Below, in pieces: positions 10,724 through 21,131 of a stretch of 64,000 nt of DNA. Under the pieces are notes generated by a model. That model worked only from the letters and a program-made list of their open reading frames with translations. It had not been told where the DNA came from and searched no databases. The DNA is from Rhabdornis inornatus (Eukaryota > Chordata > Aves > Passeriformes > Rhabdornithidae), in assembly GCA_013397075.1 (NCBI GenBank), contig VWZS01000496.1, positions 1,806,249-1,870,248 of the forward strand. The letters are read 5' to 3'. Position 1 is the stretch's first letter; each line of letters starts with the position of its first letter. The position numbers and the translations under genes are program-made.

Positions 10724-13700
10724 CCTTGACCTCTGCTTCCTCCACATGCCCATGCTGGGGCTCCTGCCACCCTCAGCCTGATGAGCTGTGAGGAGCTGCT
10801 GACAAGGTCCACACAGTCCCCCAGTGATCAGGCTGCAGGTGTGCAACTTCCAGCATCATCTCCTTCTGTTAGCCTTCCAAGATGAAAGGCGTTAGAAATA
10901 AAAATGTTAAAATCTGCTGAATGACCAGGGCAAGAGCTGTACCCTTTATCAGGCTCAAATTCAGCAGAGCATCACTCTGCAGGACAAATGTGTTTGATGT
11001 TGCCAAGCCATGAGCTTGAAGCCAAGTGCTCTCCCCAGTGCCTGGAGCCCAGAGGAGTGAGTGATGCTTTCCATTTTCCAGGCAGTGTGTAGTTCGTGTT
11101 GAATAAACCTTTTTGAAGTGAATGTATTAGAAAAAACATTCAAGAGCAGCTCATCTTTATAAGCATCATAATGACTGAACACTTTCAACTGAGTGTGAAT
11201 AAAATTTGAGACGCAGGTGCAGAGATTAGTAACTAAATTTTTTGTTTTGAATTCAACATCAAGTGGATTATTTTCTTCCTAATGATCACTGTCACTGTTT
11301 AATATGCCACTGCAAATTAGACAAAATAAAATTATTATCTGGATTGCCATTCTATTATTGAAATAAATACATAATTGATCTCTTCCTGGGATTTTTGTTT
11401 TCAAAAAAGATAATATTATTCAAGTTACAGTGAAGAAAGAGGCAAAGTGCTAAGACTGAGGGCACTGCTTGCTGCACCACACACAGTCAGGATGCAGCCA
11501 CAGCTGCCCCATGCCCAGCAAGGAGAATTTTAACTCTGGGCCCAGACTCTACACCAATCAGTGTTTAAAAGTGTAATGCACTGGCAGTTAAAGCCTGCTC
11601 TCTCTCAGTTTGTTTGGACAACCCTAAATGAATGACTGGTGAGATGTCTGCTCGTTGCTGTTGAAGGTTCTGATTCAAAATCTTTTTGGTGGACATGGGT
11701 GGAGATAACACTGCCTTCCAGGAGAAGAGTTAATAAAGCAACTCAAAATACACATTTTCAGATAAGATGTAGACCGCAAAGGAAAGGAGAATTCTGCCAT
11801 TGTTCATATGTTCTCTGCATATCAACATTTTTCTCCCACTTTTCTCTCTCTGTCTTGCTTCTCTTGTGGTTTTCACCTTTAATTTTACTTTCATCTTCTT
11901 CCTTCCCCTTATACCTTTTTACTCACAGAAAGTGAGTCCTCTTCTAATCACATCTTACAATCACACATCTAGCATGAGGCACTGGTGTTAATTCTCAGAC
12001 ACTGACCAGTGCTTGTTGCAGCTCATGTTAAGTTTGTGGTACTTACCCACACAACTGCTACTGCAACTCCTCAAGGAGCAATCTTGCTTGTTTTCCACCT
12101 ATTTTAAATTTTCTCTGTGTCCTGTAAAGGGTTTTCCCCCATCAGTTTGAACACTTCCCAAACCTCTCTTGGAGAGGACCAGATTCCAACACCTTTGTTG
12201 TGGGCACTCCAGGAGTCATCCTGCTTAAACCAATGAGGCCTCTTAAGAATTAAAAGATTACTCAGGAAGCTCATCTTACCAAGGCAACTTTATCTGTTCT
12301 TCTGCACCTGAGAGTTTATTTTGGCTGTCATGTGTTGGCTTGATTCAGCAAATTTGTTCTAAGTTCAAGTTATTATAAGTATTTTGCAGACACCTTGTCC
12401 CTACCTAAGGGCTGCATTTCACAGAATGGTTGTGACTGGATTATCTTCCTTTAGTGCAAGGGCTAGCTCTCCTTTTGCTAAGCACTTCTGTGTTATCTTG
12501 CTTTTGAGCCTCAGGGACCAGCTTCTCTTTCCAAGAGAGGAACAAGTTAACACTATAAAAATGTTCTGAGGTTCATACCCAGTTCAGCATAGTTTCACTT
12601 TCAGGTATGAAGAAATCCCACATTGGTAAGCAAACTTATATAATTACTGTTTTATCTGATCACACACATAAAACCCAGAGTCTCATGATGCTCACTGAAG
12701 AGAATAATTTGGTGATATTCATAATATAATGACACCTGGATTCCCCACAGGCAGAGACAGAAACTCTTTCTAAAGCAACTGGCACTGCTGGAAAATATAG
12801 GCAAATATTTACACAAAGAGACACTTCTTCAGGTCACCTGCATCTGTAGCAAACATAAACTTCTGGGGGGAAAAAAATCAAAGACTTACAAACACACCTG
12901 ACATATTTATTGCAAACTGCAGCAGCATGTTGAGTGATCCTCACATGTGTGGCTGGATCAAGGGCAGTTCCTACTATCCTCAGATTAAGGAAGGGCTTTC
13001 AGTCATTCTTTACCATTCCCAAACCAGAATACATAGTTCAATAACAATAAAACTCCAGTTATGTTGAACCTGCAAGTTTAGAAGGGTAATACATAATTTT
13101 AGCTCAGAACAATGGAGATATCATGTGGATTTATTTTCTGGTTTTCAGCATTCTTTTTATTTAAGCCAGTGATGTATAATAGAGCTGAAATAGCAGATAT
13201 CAAGTGTTGAATGAGCATCCCTGTAGTAGGTCCCAGAAAAAAAATATATATGTATTTGGTCATTACAGTGCCTATCAACCAAAGTAGCTGTGCTGTAAAT
13301 ATGCTATTGGAAAGTCAGAAAATGGCCTGTGAGAGGCCCTCTGCTTTGCTGTTTGTCCCATCTCCTGTATGATCTTTTAGCTGTGTTCAGACACTGAGTG
13401 TCACAATGCCTGTAGCAGCCAGACAATCTAACACCTGCAGTGAGATTAGTCATTTGAGTTCATTAATGCATTCACTCCTTGATAGTGTTACCCATTTGCA
13501 CAGCCCTGCATGTGCCCAGGCGCTGGCACTACAAAGAAAAAGTCTCTCTTGAAAAAATGAGTCTCATCTGATTTATGCTCTAAAGGAGGACTTGAGAGGT
13601 AAGAAGCAGTCTCAGGCTTTGCAGTGACATCTTCAGAGTTAACTTACATCAGCTGGGGTCTTTGCTGGGTCAGCAGCATGGTCAAATGATGTTAGGTACT

Positions 13701-13998
13701 TTAACTTCCATGGGTGTCATCTGGCTGTCACTATCTGTCATCCACAAGAGGTGGTAGGGTTGTAAAGAAGGAGAAGAGAAGGAACCTGGAGAACTTCCCC
13801 ATTGCAAGAACTGCATGGAGCCAGATGAGAAGGATAAGGTGCCAAACAGCTCCTCTAAGTCAGGCCATTGTCCTGCCCCTGCTGTGCAGGGGTGCTTTGA
13901 TCATCTTTCCATTGCTGGGTCTTTCCACTGAGCCTTGTTACAGAAAGATGAAGATGGAAGTATCTGTTAAATCACTTCAGGAATTAAGTTAAGAGTGT
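10724..13998. other. Unique AT-rich DNA, no gene seen
   Basis: No repeat family or long frame of interest. A minus-strand block at 12047-12121 has strong splice borders but stops in all frames; it is described under findings. Confidence 0.5.
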
Positions 13999-14385
13999 TA
14001 CAGCGCAGCTTAGGTTGGAAAGGACCTCAACATCTTGCTCAGTTCCTGGCCACCTTGGATCCTGAATACCCAGCAGTTCCACAGACTCTCAGACATTCAA
14101 GGGTGATCTGGAATTTTTTAATACATCCATCAGAATTTCCTGTTGTAGCACATTCCCATTGTGTACCTCTGAGAAGAGCCTGGCTCCTTCTCCTTAGAGC
14201 CTCTCATCAGTGAGGTACCACATTCCGCCACTGCTTCCCTCAGCCTTCCCTTCTCCAGGATGGACAATCCCAGAGTCCCGTCTCTCCTCACACATCATGT
14301 GCTCAAATTCCCCAAAAGCCTCAGAGACCATCTGCTGGACTTGTTTGACTTCCTCATCCCTCCCTTGCATGGGAGAGCCCAAAAA
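13999..14385 (-). mobile_element. CR1 LINE fragment, 3' end, minus orientation
   Basis: The left end carries GGTTGGAAAGGACCTC, the reverse-complemented 3' region shared by avian CR1 elements. It continues through recognisable CR1 blocks such as GAAGAGCCTGGCTCCTTCTC and CCTTCTCCAGGATGGACAAT. The 5' part is truncated near 14385, as is usual for CR1. Frames across it are broken, so it is an inactive fossil. Confidence 0.8.
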
Positions 14386-15059
14386 TTATCAACTGACATC
14401 TGAGAGCTATGTTGGTTTGCATAAGACACAAATGAGACTTCAGATGTTAATGTATTTATTCAAACCAATCCCCTAAAACTTGTAAAGTTCTTCCATCCCT
14501 AAATAATAAGAATACTTTCAAGATGTTTCTGTTTTCCTCCATCTGTTCTTATTTCCTTGGGAATTTGTTTTACTGAGAGAAAATGATGGTCTTTTTTTAC
14601 TTTCTGTGAGCACCACTGACACATTGCTATGGAAACGGGAAGTTCAATATTTTAGTGTTATAAGTTCAGGAAAAACATGCAGGTACAGCCGAGCCCATTC
14701 AAATATATTTGCATAAGTTTTTCTTTAATTTATTGTTGTTCCTTTTTAACTGTGGTTTTCATCTGTACTAACACAGTTTTGCACATGTTGGTCTGTTGGC
14801 TCATAATTCATCAGGATGAAATGTGTTTTTCCTCCAGTATGGTAACTGCTTATTGGCTTTCATAGAAATTCATTTATCAGCTTCAGTTTGTGTAGATGGA
14901 CCTAGACGTGTGTGCACCAGGTTCAGACTTTCTGGAGACTGGGCACAAGTGATTTTGACAGTCTCAGGTTTTATTTATCTGAAATAATAAATTAACTCAG
15001 AAGATTCTGAAAGTCCTGCCCACCAGGCAAAACATAATTGTTAGGAAAATACCTGAAAG
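14386..15059. other. Unique DNA, no gene seen
   Basis: Short spacer between two CR1 fragments of opposite orientation. Nothing recognised. Confidence 0.5.
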
Positions 15060-15376
15060 GAAGATGGATGGGGATTGGTCTCTTCTTCCAGATAACCAGT
15101 GATAGAGCAAGAGGAAATCACCCCAAGATGTACCAGGGGTGGTTTTGACTGGATATTAAGAAAAGATGATTCACTGAAAGGATGGTCAGATATTGGAACA
15201 GGCTGTGTAGGGAAGTGGTAGAATTACTGTCCTTTGTTCAAAACCATGTAGATACAGAGTCACAGAATCATAGATGTGGGTGCTTAGGGACACTGTTCAG
15301 GGGTGAACCTGTCAGTACTGGGTTAGTGCTTAGACTCGATCATCTTACAGCTCTTCTCCTGTATGATTCCATGATT
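15060..15376 (+). mobile_element. CR1 LINE fragment, 3' end, plus orientation
   Basis: It contains the CR1 order of blocks: GGATATTAAGAAAAGATGAT, then TTGGAACAGGCTGTGTAGGG, then CTGGGTTAGTGCTTAGACTC. It ends in TGTATGATTCCATGATT, a degenerate copy of the ATTCTATG repeat that terminates CR1. The 5' end is truncated. An internal GAGTCACAGAATCATAGA resembles CR1-tail sequence and may be a small local rearrangement. Confidence 0.85.
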
Positions 15377-18300
15377 AACTGCCCATGACTGGTAATTAAA
15401 GACACTCTGGACAAAGAGCACCTGGAGACTTACCCTTCTGACCAGCCATATGGAAATTATGAAATTAAATGAAATTAAATTAAATGCTGTCTCTATTCAC
15501 TGTAGGAACAACCTGATGAATATTAAACACTTTTTCTCACTAAATCAGGTAAGCTTTTTAACAAAATACTCAGTTTCTCTGGCTTGTACACAACAAACCA
15601 AGAGACAGATCACAGAGACCTCACAAGTGGGAGCAGCTCCTGCAGTTACATCACAAAGCATGTGGTTACCCTTTACCTGCCTGATGTACATGTACTCCTG
15701 TAAGTGATAATTGCAAATTAGATATTTTTCAAAATATTGAGTGCTTGTTAACACTGAATTTACATCACTCCACTGTTACAGTGTCAGCTGTCACAGAGTT
15801 ATCAAACATCAGTTTTCCTAACTACTTTAAAAAACATAATCTGCCTTTAAGGACACTCAATGCCAAAACGTTGTTGTTATCTTGTCAGCAAGCATTTCAA
15901 ATGGTATATTAATGTGTTGCAGGGTTAATTATGCTCATTACACCATTAGCAAATCTTATGCCTTTTCTCACACGTGCATTTCTGCTGTGCAGAACACTTG
16001 TGCTTATTACACAAACCTCCTGAGCTGTTATCAAGGCTGTCAGCAGGGCTCTGCTGTCAGCATCACCCCTTACATTTTTCCAGGTAAGAGCAGCAGTTGC
16101 TTTGCCTTCTTCAGGGAGATTGCAAGTTTGGCTGGTCTCATGCCAGGAGAGATGGAAAAAGCAAAGGGGGAAAGATCTGCTCCCTAGGAGATGCAGGTGA
16201 GGAGCTGGAGGTGTTTGTCTTCTGCTGAGGGGGAGCATTATTGTGGAAAGTCCTGACTCCTTTTAAAGTATATGCATTCTGCATTTATTTATACATAATT
16301 CATACTGCTCAGCTGAAGAAATTTGGGAGCGACTATCCATTATGTAAACCATTTCTCAAAAATACCATTTGTTATGTGAAAAGTAAAAAAAAAAGACTGA
16401 TGGCAGCAGCTGTGAAATAGAATCTGTATTGCAATTAATTCTTTAGACTAAAACCAAATCTCCAGGGTGGAAGAGGATGTTTGTCTTACTTTAAATCTTG
16501 TCGTCCATGAGTGGAGTTTAAGGGGAGAAGCAAGCTAAAGCTGAGAAGTGATAGAATGCAAATAATTTGTTTCCTTTTTAATAAACATCATAATCCCATC
16601 TAGAGAGTGGCACTAATTCAACCCACCATGAAACAAACTGGAGAAACAAGGCAATACATTGTGTCAGGGCGGATGAGTGAGGTTATACTCCCTGTAACAA
16701 GATAAATGTTATGCACAGAAAATGTGAAACTGTGATTGCTCATTTTCTTGCATTTCTAGCTGATACATACTGTTGATTTAGAGAGCGTCAGAATGGCAGG
16801 AACCCAGCTAATGTCAGTCTTAAACCCTTGCACCAGGAAAAGTTACTGTGCATGTAGAATTCTGTCCAATGGGAAGCACATAATATTTTAAAAAACAGCA
16901 ATTAATAATGCAAAAAAATGATTCATCTATATCATACACTCAATTAAATGTGAAAATTACCCCAAGGACTTTTTAAATATTAGAAAGAAACTTCTACATT
17001 AATATTAGGGGAAAATTATGACTTTACTGTTCATTATAGCCTACATGCTCATGAGGTTACCCTAACAATATGGGGAGGTTTGGGTTTTCTTTGCACTCCA
17101 GACTACCCAAAAAGGTAATACCTGGTAAGCATCGTTCTTTTCAACAAGGAGTCCCCTGAACATCAGCTTGTGCATTGTAACTCATGAGGAACACACAAGA
17201 GCACCCAGCTTGCTGACAAATGTAGTCAGAGATCAGAGGTCTACAAGCTCTGAATTCCAAAAGGGCTTGTAGGTTCTAAGAGCAGTTGGGAGGAAGTGGA
17301 TCTTAATCAGAAAATTGTTCTTAAAATTCAGGTTAGTTTAAAAATTTAGACTGTGAAAAATACACAGTGTAGATGAACTACAAAGAGTTTGGAGTCTATC
17401 AGTCAGAATTAATATTTTTTTGCAAAGCATTGCTGCCTCTCTCCTGTACTATGTAGACTGAAAAAAAGTTTGTACCAGCAGCCATCAATTCACTCCAAAG
17501 ACCACTTAGTTATACAGCTCTTGCTTACTTAAAATTATTTTTATTTTTAAATTCAAAATTATTGTGTGTAGAGGTTGAAGCTGAAAATGTACTCCTTCTC
17601 ATTGCTATTCCAGCCATGTACTTCTGTATAATTATATTAAAAGTTCTCACAAACCTTGCCTAAAGACTGAGATCTACAAACTTTGTCAAATTTACAGCCT
17701 TACTTTAAAACAAAAGCTCTTTCCTTTTGAAGTGTCAAAAATGTTCCTGTTTGTTTTAAGAATTACTTTGCCTCTGTTGCTGTTCTCAGCCATACCAGTA
17801 AGGGGGAATGAGGGAAAATTATGATTTGTCAGTACAGAACAAAATGCTGCCAGAAAAACAGAAGGTCTGTGCCCTAAGACTGAATACCTCTTTTCAAATG
17901 GAAAATAAAAAATCAGGGAGATACAGGCAAATTGTTGCATATCTACTGTATCTAAATTGCAGTGTATCTACTCCCACAATCAGTCCTTATGACAGAAATG
18001 TTCCTAGTGATTTCAGTGACTTTCTTTTGAGCTGTGCGATATTACATATTCAGAGAAAATATGCAGAACTTTTTTCAAGTATATGATTTCTAAGCGTAAA
18101 ATTGAATGTATTTTCACCCAAGACATTTAAAGCACAAAACATTTCTGTATAAAAAAGAAAGACATATAACCGCATATCAGTTTTTCTGCAGTTCACATGA
18201 GCATGCTTTAGGAGTAGTACTAATTGTAGTAGAATTGACAGCAAGAGCAACATAAAATATATTGGTAACTTCAGATCTTTTTGAGGAAGTCCATTGGTAT

Positions 18301-20149
18301 GTCAGAAACCCAGCAGTTACTCAGCCATAAGCTGTGTTTATGCTATCAAGTACTTGCTGTCATTGTAGCAATTGATGTAATTGCAGTGCAGAAAAAAATT
18401 ATTATTTGTCTACTAAAAATGCAGATGAGTAGTCTCAGGCTTGAGATCTAATAATACAATCTCCCTTGTTAAAACCAAGGGGTCCAGTTGCAGGATAAAC
18501 TTCAAAATGTGAATTTACAACACATGCAAATTAAAATAAAAATTTTATGGAGAGCTCATATCTTTCATTAGATCAATCTCTGTAGGTGGGAAAAAAACCA
18601 CAGGCTTTTGCATATAGAGTCTTTCTTTGCACCCAAAACAGGTTGGAACGTTCAAATGTAAATTCAGACTGAGAACAACTGCTCTGAATTTAATTAGAAG
18701 TGTTAATCAGTCTGACCAGATGAAATAAAATGTTATTGGTATCTATAAAGTAAAAGAAGGGGTAAAAAGCTGGTTTTCTTTGGAGAATAAAAAGGTAACA
18801 CCATTTATTACTTACAGAACACCAAAAAGTTAGTGAGAGAAAGCGATACTAATACTAATATTCCTAGAAATCAGTAACTTCCTTAGGTACATGCCTTCAT
18901 TACTCAGTAGAATTTGGAATTCCTAGAACTGAAAGGTCAACAGAGAGGAGACTTTATAAAGGTGGTGCTGGTAATGAATGTTTCCATCCTTTGATTGATT
19001 GTCCCCCACTTAGGTTGATGCTCAGTTATTGAAGTGTGATACAACAACAGAAATCAAAGCTGTTGGAATGCAGAAAAATGTCACTCTCTGGCATAGGTCA
19101 GTATTGGAGTTTTCCTGGAAGGAATAGCCGTGCTGTGGTTATTTGTTGCCTTTGTTTCTGGCTTCGGAAAGGAGTGCAGGCTCCCCACAAAGGCAGGGCA
19201 TGAAAACCTGGCCAGGGAAGGAAACAAACTGCCCCTTGTGCCTGTTCCCACCTCCTCGTCCCCGGCATCTACTTTGTTTATAAAATAACCCTAAACTTTA
19301 GAGCTACTTAGGGTGCATATCTCCTCTTAAATTACTAGTCTGCCATCTATTAAACTTCAGTATCTCTCTCTCTTATCTCCATGTTCCCAGAGATCCAGCA
19401 CCAGGATGAGTGTTGCACACATCACTGTCCCATCCAGCCCTAGGACAGGAACTGGAATAGCCCCAGGAGCTGAAAGGGGCTCAGCTGAGATGACTGGGGA
19501 GAGAGAGGTGGTGAGGAATGTCCTAAAACATTCCTTTCCTGCAGTTTAGATGCAGCTGACCTAACCAGCTCCTCCTTATCTCTCACAGCCACACCTGAGT
19601 ACGTTTTTCAGCACAAAGGCTTCCTTATGCTTTTTCTGCAATACAATTAAATAGACCTAGCTATTATTCATACTTCCTTTGAAAAAGAGGCTGATGCACT
19701 GTCTAGCTGATTTCTAGAGTATTGTGGATCCTAAAGTTCCTAGAATTCATGGGTCTACACGGCATCTGACAGGGGATGTGCACTATTCATGAAACTTCCC
19801 ATAAAATATATAGGAAAAAGAGAATCTGTTTTTGGCTCTAATCTGAGCCTCTCAATTGGGGTTTTTCTAGTTTTCATCATAGTTTCTTTTATCTGTTAAA
19901 TCACAAGCACTTGGTATGATCCTGGTATCTTTTCCTCTTTCACTTATATTCTGCCATTTTATCAGTACGTAATTTTCTAAAAAGAGCTGAGAATGTGAAT
20001 GGGAAATATTCTTCTATGCCTAAGATTTTCCTAAGCTTTCTGCATAGAATACATTTCTCTTTTAAGTAAGTTTGCAAAATAACTCCATGTTGCCATAGCT
20101 CCAGGAAATGTATCATTTTCTAATTTTGTAATACTGAAGGTAACTTAGA
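15377..20149. other. Unique AT-rich DNA, weak exon candidate at 17.7 kb
   Basis: No transposon recognised. A minus-strand exon-like block at 17704-17779 is listed separately. The stretch 15900-16000 is rich in homeodomain-type ATTA cores, which is not evidence of function by itself. Confidence 0.45.
17704..17779 (-). other. Exon-like block of 76 bp, minus strand
   Basis: A strong pyrimidine tract (TTTTCCCTCATTCCCCCTTA) lies upstream. The block begins after GAGAACAG and ends TTTTAAA before GTAAGG, a good donor. After one base it reads NRGKVILKTNRNIFDTSKGK and on, with no stop. Competing AG sites (CTGAG, AACAG, CAACAG) make the start ambiguous. It joins in phase to the block at 20747-20794. 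Confidence 0.15.
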
Positions 20150-20385
20150 TGTGGAAGAGCTGAAGATATTTTAGGAACAGCTGAGATCAGCATAATGCTC
20201 CACTCCAATCTCCTTTGTCTTACAGGCCACAGAATCATAGTCACAAGCATCTTTATCAAGCCCCAAACCCTTCAGGAGAGACATCTGTCCCTGATTAAAG
20301 GCTCTGAGGGGTAGAGCTCAGTATGCACCTAGTAAATTTTCCCAAGGTGTGTTCACCCTCACTGCTAAAAATATTTCACATTTCT
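20150..20385 (-). mobile_element. Old degraded CR1-like fragment, minus orientation
   Basis: CATCTTTATCAAGCCCCAAA and, further on, TTCACCCTCACTGCTAAAAA match by eye the layout of an older CR1 3' region in reverse complement. It is diverged, and the borders are approximate. Confidence 0.5.
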
Positions 20386-20746
20386 AATGGCATATTATTG
20401 AATTTTCATTAAAAGCCACTAATCATCATATTACAGTATGCACTCAGAAATTGTTGTAAGTTTTACTCTTTTTATATTTTATTCATGATTGCTGTTTTTC
20501 TCGTCAGTCTTGGATCAATTAATGACTTTCCCTGAAATATCCTTCATTGTCTCTGCATTGACCAATGTTATATTAAAGTACATTTAGGCAAAAAGGTTAA
20601 AACCCTTTCATGTAATGCAATTAGAGCAAGCGTGCTTTTACATCCATCAGATGTGAAATCCATTGCACAAAATCCATCACATGGTATGGATTTCAGCTGA
20701 AAAAACTCAGATTTTGCTAAACCTTGTGAAATCGAAGGTTTATCAC

Positions 20747-20794
20747 CTGAGGCAGATATTAGGAGTTCTATTGCATAAGGCTAAAATGTGTCCA
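20747..20794 (-). CDS. Candidate small coding exon, minus strand
   Basis: The acceptor is one of the strongest in the window on this strand: a long pyrimidine run ending TCTTCTTGACAG. The 48-bp block reads, after one base, GHILALCNRTPNICL and leaves AG before GTGATA, an acceptable donor. The other two frames contain stops. It would follow the block at 21.0 kb in phase only if that block uses an earlier GTACTT donor at 21006. Function is unknown. The strong acceptor is a direct observation; that the block is coding is inference. Confidence 0.2.
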
Positions 20795-20991
20795 CTGTCA
20801 AGAAGAAAAGAGAAAACTTCTGACCCTAATCACAAGGTGGGAATAGTTTCTTTGACATCAGTGACAATTAGGACCAAAAAATTATCTCTGATTCTTACCT
20901 AACATGTTTTTAACACATTACAGTTCAGCTTCTGCCATTCTTGTTAGCATTAAATAATTCTGTTCACAGTCAAATGCTGTAGTAAAATTAC

Positions 20992-21131
20992 CTAATAAAA
21001 AGTACTTGTTTCTGTGCAAATGGTCAGAAGAAGGATTTGGGTATGGAGAAGGATTTGGGTATGGAGAGTTATGGTAGATCTCTGTGCTGCTCCAATTCTC
21101 TGCTGAAAGGCCAAAGTAACTATTTGAAGTG
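20992..21131 (-). CDS. Candidate coding exon with in-frame hexapeptide duplication
   Basis: On the minus strand CTTACTTGCCTTCAG precedes a 140-bp open block. After one base it begins TSNSYFGLSAENWSSTEIYH and ends NKYFLL. The donor is either TTAG before GTAATT (end 20992) or AACAA before GTACTT (end 21006); both are weak. The block contains an 18-bp direct duplication that encodes PYPNPS twice, so the frame is kept. It joins the 31.4-kb block through ATC (Ile). If unspliced, the frame runs on to a TAA at 20918. The composition is polar, aromatic and proline-rich, suggesting a disordered segment. No family recognised. Confidence 0.28.
21029..21067. repeat. 18-bp perfect tandem duplication (2.2 copies)
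   Basis: A unit of 18 bases repeats without mismatch over 39 bases. It lies inside the candidate exon at 20992-21131, where it adds six codons. Confidence 0.95.

Noticed and set aside
12284..12335. Open block before a GTAAGA donor reading QNKLSGAEEQIKLP
   Set aside because: There is no pyrimidine tract before its AG, and its overhang would create a stop with the proposed last exon.
15436..15502. Exon-like block ending at a GTAAGT donor
   Set aside because: The longer version has stops in every frame. The shorter version is AT-repeat sequence with a poor acceptor.
15676..15696. 21-bp microexon (EYMYIRQ) on the minus strand
   Set aside because: CACTTACAG and CAG/GTAAAG flank it, but 21 bases that are open in more than one frame fit any gene model and are not evidence.
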